Part shown: positions 62,010 to 64,000 of the stretch, in pieces
How the letters are laid out: every line of letters starts with the position of its first letter
Position numbering within the stretch: the stretch's first letter is position 1
Source: Clostridium sp. DSM 17811
GTDB taxonomy: Bacteria > Bacillota > Clostridia > Clostridiales > Clostridiaceae
DNA: 64,000 nucleotides
Assembly (NCBI RefSeq): GCF_018861905.1
Contig: NZ_JAHLDU010000001.1
Span: 1 to 64,000 of the forward strand
Direction: 5' to 3'
The notes under the pieces: model-generated
What the model saw: the letters and a program-made list of their open reading frames with translations, nothing else
Told to the model about the DNA's origin: nothing
The model's database searches: none
Position numbers and translations under genes: made by a program

Positions 62010-63081
62010 TTTTATTTACCCCCTTTAGTTTTCCCTTAGTTTTAAAATTTATTTTATACTTAGTAAAGAATTCACTACCTAATACAAAGAATAAAATTAT
62101 TGCTTGTATTAATTGTGCGGCAGCTTCTGGTATTCCAAACGCTGTTTGAATAAATGATGCACCTTGAACAAGTGCCGCAAATAGTATAGATACTATTACT
62201 ATAATAGGTGCAGAAAGTGATGATAACCATGCTATAATTATAGCTGTAAATCCTACTCCACCCGCAACATCCGCAGAAAGCGTTCTGCTAACAGCTGAAA
62301 CTTGAATTACGCCTGCAATTCCACATAAGGCACCACTTAAAAATATTGCTATAAACATAGTTTTTCGAATTTTTATACCTGCGTATATAGCTGTTTTTTC
62401 ACTTTCTCCAAGGACCGAAATTTCATAACCCTTCTTAGTATATTTGATAAAAATATATACTAGAATTGTTAATATAATTGCGATTATCCATCCCATATTT
62501 ATACCAAAAACATCTGGAAGTGTTGCATTTGCAGCAAAACTAGGTATTTTCGGGAAGCCCATTGCGTTTTTATCTCTCCAAGGTCCATATTGAAGATAAG
62601 TTATAAACTTTATTGCAATATAATTTAACATTAAGGTTACAATAGTCTCATTAGTATTCCATTTACCCTTAAGTAATGCTGCAATTAATGCCCATAATCC
62701 CCCACCGAGTATTCCAGCGCAAAACATTATTAAAAGCAATTGAACCTTAGGCATACTCGGAAATTTCAAAGCAAAATAAGTAGCAGCAAATGCTCCCATA
62801 AGTATTTGTCCTTCTCCTCCAATATTCCAAAATTGCATTCTAAATGCTATAGCTATTCCAAGAGAACTTATAATAAGTGGTATAGCCTTAATAAATGTTT
62901 GCTGGATGCTATAAGTTGAACCAAAACTACCCTGAACAATAGCTGCGTACACATCTATTGGATTAAGGTTAATGATTATCAAAAACATAGCAAGTACTAC
63001 AAGTGATATGAGTATTGCAATACACCTAATTTTAAAATTATCTGTTTTGCTGATTTTAGACCTTTTAACAATCTGAATCAT
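62002..63081 (-). CDS. BMP-type ABC transporter permease (first subunit)
   Basis: The 359-residue membrane protein matches YufP/RnsC-type permeases: LNPIDVYAAIVQGSFGSTYS, then FRMQFWNIGGEGQILMGAFA, NTNETIVTLMLNYIAIKF and LGESEKTAIYAGI. Its ATG directly follows the ATPase TAG, and its end overlaps the next permease by eight bases, so the three genes are one operon. It is predicted to form the nucleoside or sugar channel with the second permease. Confidence 0.88.
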   Translation of the reverse strand: MIQIVKRSKISKTDNFKIRCIAILISLVVLAMFLIIINLNPIDVYAAIVQGSFGSTYSIQQTFIKAIPLIISSLGIAIAFRMQFWNIGGEGQILMGAFAATYFALKFPSMPKVQLLLIMFCAGILGGGLWALIAALLKGKWNTNETIVTLMLNYIAIKFITYLQYGPWRDKNAMGFPKIPSFAANATLPDVFGINMGWIIAIILTILVYIFIKYTKKGYEISVLGESEKTAIYAGIKIRKTMFIAIFLSGALCGIAGVIQVSAVSRTLSADVAGGVGFTAIIIAWLSSLSAPIIVIVSILFAALVQGASFIQTAFGIPEAAAQLIQAIILFFVLGSEFFTKYKINFKTKGKLKGVNKNE

Positions 63082-64000
63082 CTATACCACCTCCGTATCA
63101 TCAGTATTTCCAACCATCATCATACCGATTTTTTCTCTAGAAGACTCTTTTGCATCAACTATTCCAGTAATCTTGCCATCACAAATCACCATAATCCTAT
63201 CACATAAATGAATTAATACGTCGAGGTCCTCTCCTATGAATAAAACTGCAGTTCCTTTTTTCTTTTCCTCACTTATAAGGTCATATATCGTATAACATGT
63301 ATTAATATCAAGTCCACGAACGGCATATGCCATAATAAGTATTTTAGGATGCATGCTTAATTCTCTTCCAACTAATATCTTTTGAATATTACCACCTGAT
63401 AAATATTTTATAGGATGATATATATCCGGCGTTTTAATCTCAAATTTTTTCACCATTTCTTTTGCTTTTTTAATGACTGGCTTTCTATCTATGAATATTC
63501 CTTTTTGAGTGTGGTAATCCTTAAGCAAAAGATTATCCACCATACCCATAGACGCAACAAGTCCCATTCCTAATCTATCTTCTGGTATAAAACTCATACT
63601 TATACCTTTATTAATAATATCTCTTGGAGATTTCCCTACAAGGTCTTCCCCCTCTAAAACTATTTTGCCACTCGCTACCTTCTCAATACCTGCAATAGCT
63701 TCACATAATTCTCTTTGTCCACTACCCGCAATTCCAGCAATACCAAGAATTTCGCCTTTTCTAAGACTGAAACTAATGTTTTTAAGAATCTCTGCTTTTT
63801 CAGCATTTACAACTACTAAATCAGATACCTCAAGCATTACCTCACCAGCCTCTTTATCTACCTTTTTTATAGATAAATCTGCTTTGCGGCCCATCATTAG
63901 CTCTGTTAATTCCTTAGGATTGGTTTCTTCTTTTTTAAGCGTCTTTACAGCTTCACCTTTTCTTAATACAGTAATCTTATCGCAAATCTCCATTACTTCA
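63082..64000 (-). CDS. BMP-type ABC transporter ATPase, C-terminal part (cut by window edge)
   Basis: The frame is open to base 64000, so the gene continues outside. The visible 306 or so codons hold the end of the first ATPase domain (EVMEICDKITVLRKGE, with the MMGRKAD linker) and the second one: degenerate Walker A GIAGSGQRELCEAIAG, FIPEDRLGMGLV, signature LSGGNIQK and AYAVRGLD. These double ATPases (YufO/RnsB, about 510 residues) drive nucleoside or sugar uptake. A BMP-family binding lipoprotein may be encoded beyond the edge. Confidence 0.85.
   Translation of the reverse strand, partial: EVMEICDKITVLRKGEAVKTLKKEETNPKELTELMMGRKADLSIKKVDKEAGEVMLEVSDLVVVNAEKAEILKNISFSLRKGEILGIAGIAGSGQRELCEAIAGIEKVASGKIVLEGEDLVGKSPRDIINKGISMSFIPEDRLGMGLVASMGMVDNLLLKDYHTQKGIFIDRKPVIKKAKEMVKKFEIKTPDIYHPIKYLSGGNIQKILVGRELSMHPKILIMAYAVRGLDINTCYTIYDLISEEKKKGTAVLFIGEDLDVLIHLCDRIMVICDGKITGIVDAKESSREKIGMMMVGNTDDTEVV

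Overview
The window reads as a low-GC, spore-forming Firmicute of the genus Clostridium in the broad sense. The evidence is AT-rich DNA, GGAGG/GGGGG ribosome binding sites, the anaerobic cobalamin pathway, a cohesin/dockerin pair, and many secreted proteins without outer-membrane features. No rRNA or tRNA gene was recognised. Most genes lie on the minus strand.

Region 1 (1-9.4 kb) holds surface genes: a signal-peptide gene cut by the left edge, an operon encoding a dockerin protein, an Ig-like protein and a triple-cohesin protein, a two-domain SLAP-like protein, a frameshifted gene remnant, and an IS4-type transposase. Region 2 (9.5-16.8 kb) looks like remnants of an integrated element: DUF960, a RadC-like JAB protein, a tyrosine recombinase, and several small hypotheticals, including two unlisted small genes of 48 and 52 codons. 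Among them sits a large secreted protein that joins a dead-looking M28 domain to an intact-looking HExxH metallopeptidase.

Region 3 (17.3-28.3 kb) holds large S-layer-like proteins with internal repeats, a triple-tyrosine-motif secreted protein, a short paralog whose signal peptide has lost its hydrophobic core, and a DUF4397 protein. Two types of N-terminal module recur among five surface proteins in the window. Four copies of one promoter-like motif (GCAACT, fixed spacing, CGTTATA) lie upstream of members of this set, including the autolysin at 37.7-39.5 kb.

Region 4 (28.3-39.5 kb) contains a secreted double 5'-nucleotidase, a PTS IIC-like membrane protein, a chemoreceptor, a RelE/Phd toxin-antitoxin pair, PadR and DegV genes, and a glucosaminidase autolysin. 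A 19-28 bp palindromic repeat occurs four times between 28.3 and 35.3 kb.

Region 5 (39.9-54.7 kb, plus cbiG at 59.7 kb) is an anaerobic cobalamin cluster. A cobalamin riboswitch with its own terminator precedes cbiK-cobD-cbiA-cbiC-(L7/L12-like)-cbiD-cbiE-cbiL-cbiF-cbiH-cbiJ, and a second operon carries cobT-cobC-cobU-cobS. cbiT, cbiP, cbiB and an adenosyltransferase are not in the window. About 33 copies of the element TTAGTTGTTAACCGTCCC lie between the genes from 37.5 to 61 kb, singly or as tandem arrays. A REP-associated tyrosine transposase (RAYT) gene sits among them, bracketed by inverted copies. This REP/RAYT system colonising the cobalamin region is the most notable find.

Region 6 (54.9-64 kb) has a DUF3892 protein, a zinc-type ABC transporter without an adjacent binding protein, a nitroreductase, an HNH protein, a ribosomal protein S1 homolog, cbiG, and a BMP-type nucleoside or sugar ABC transporter that runs off the right edge.
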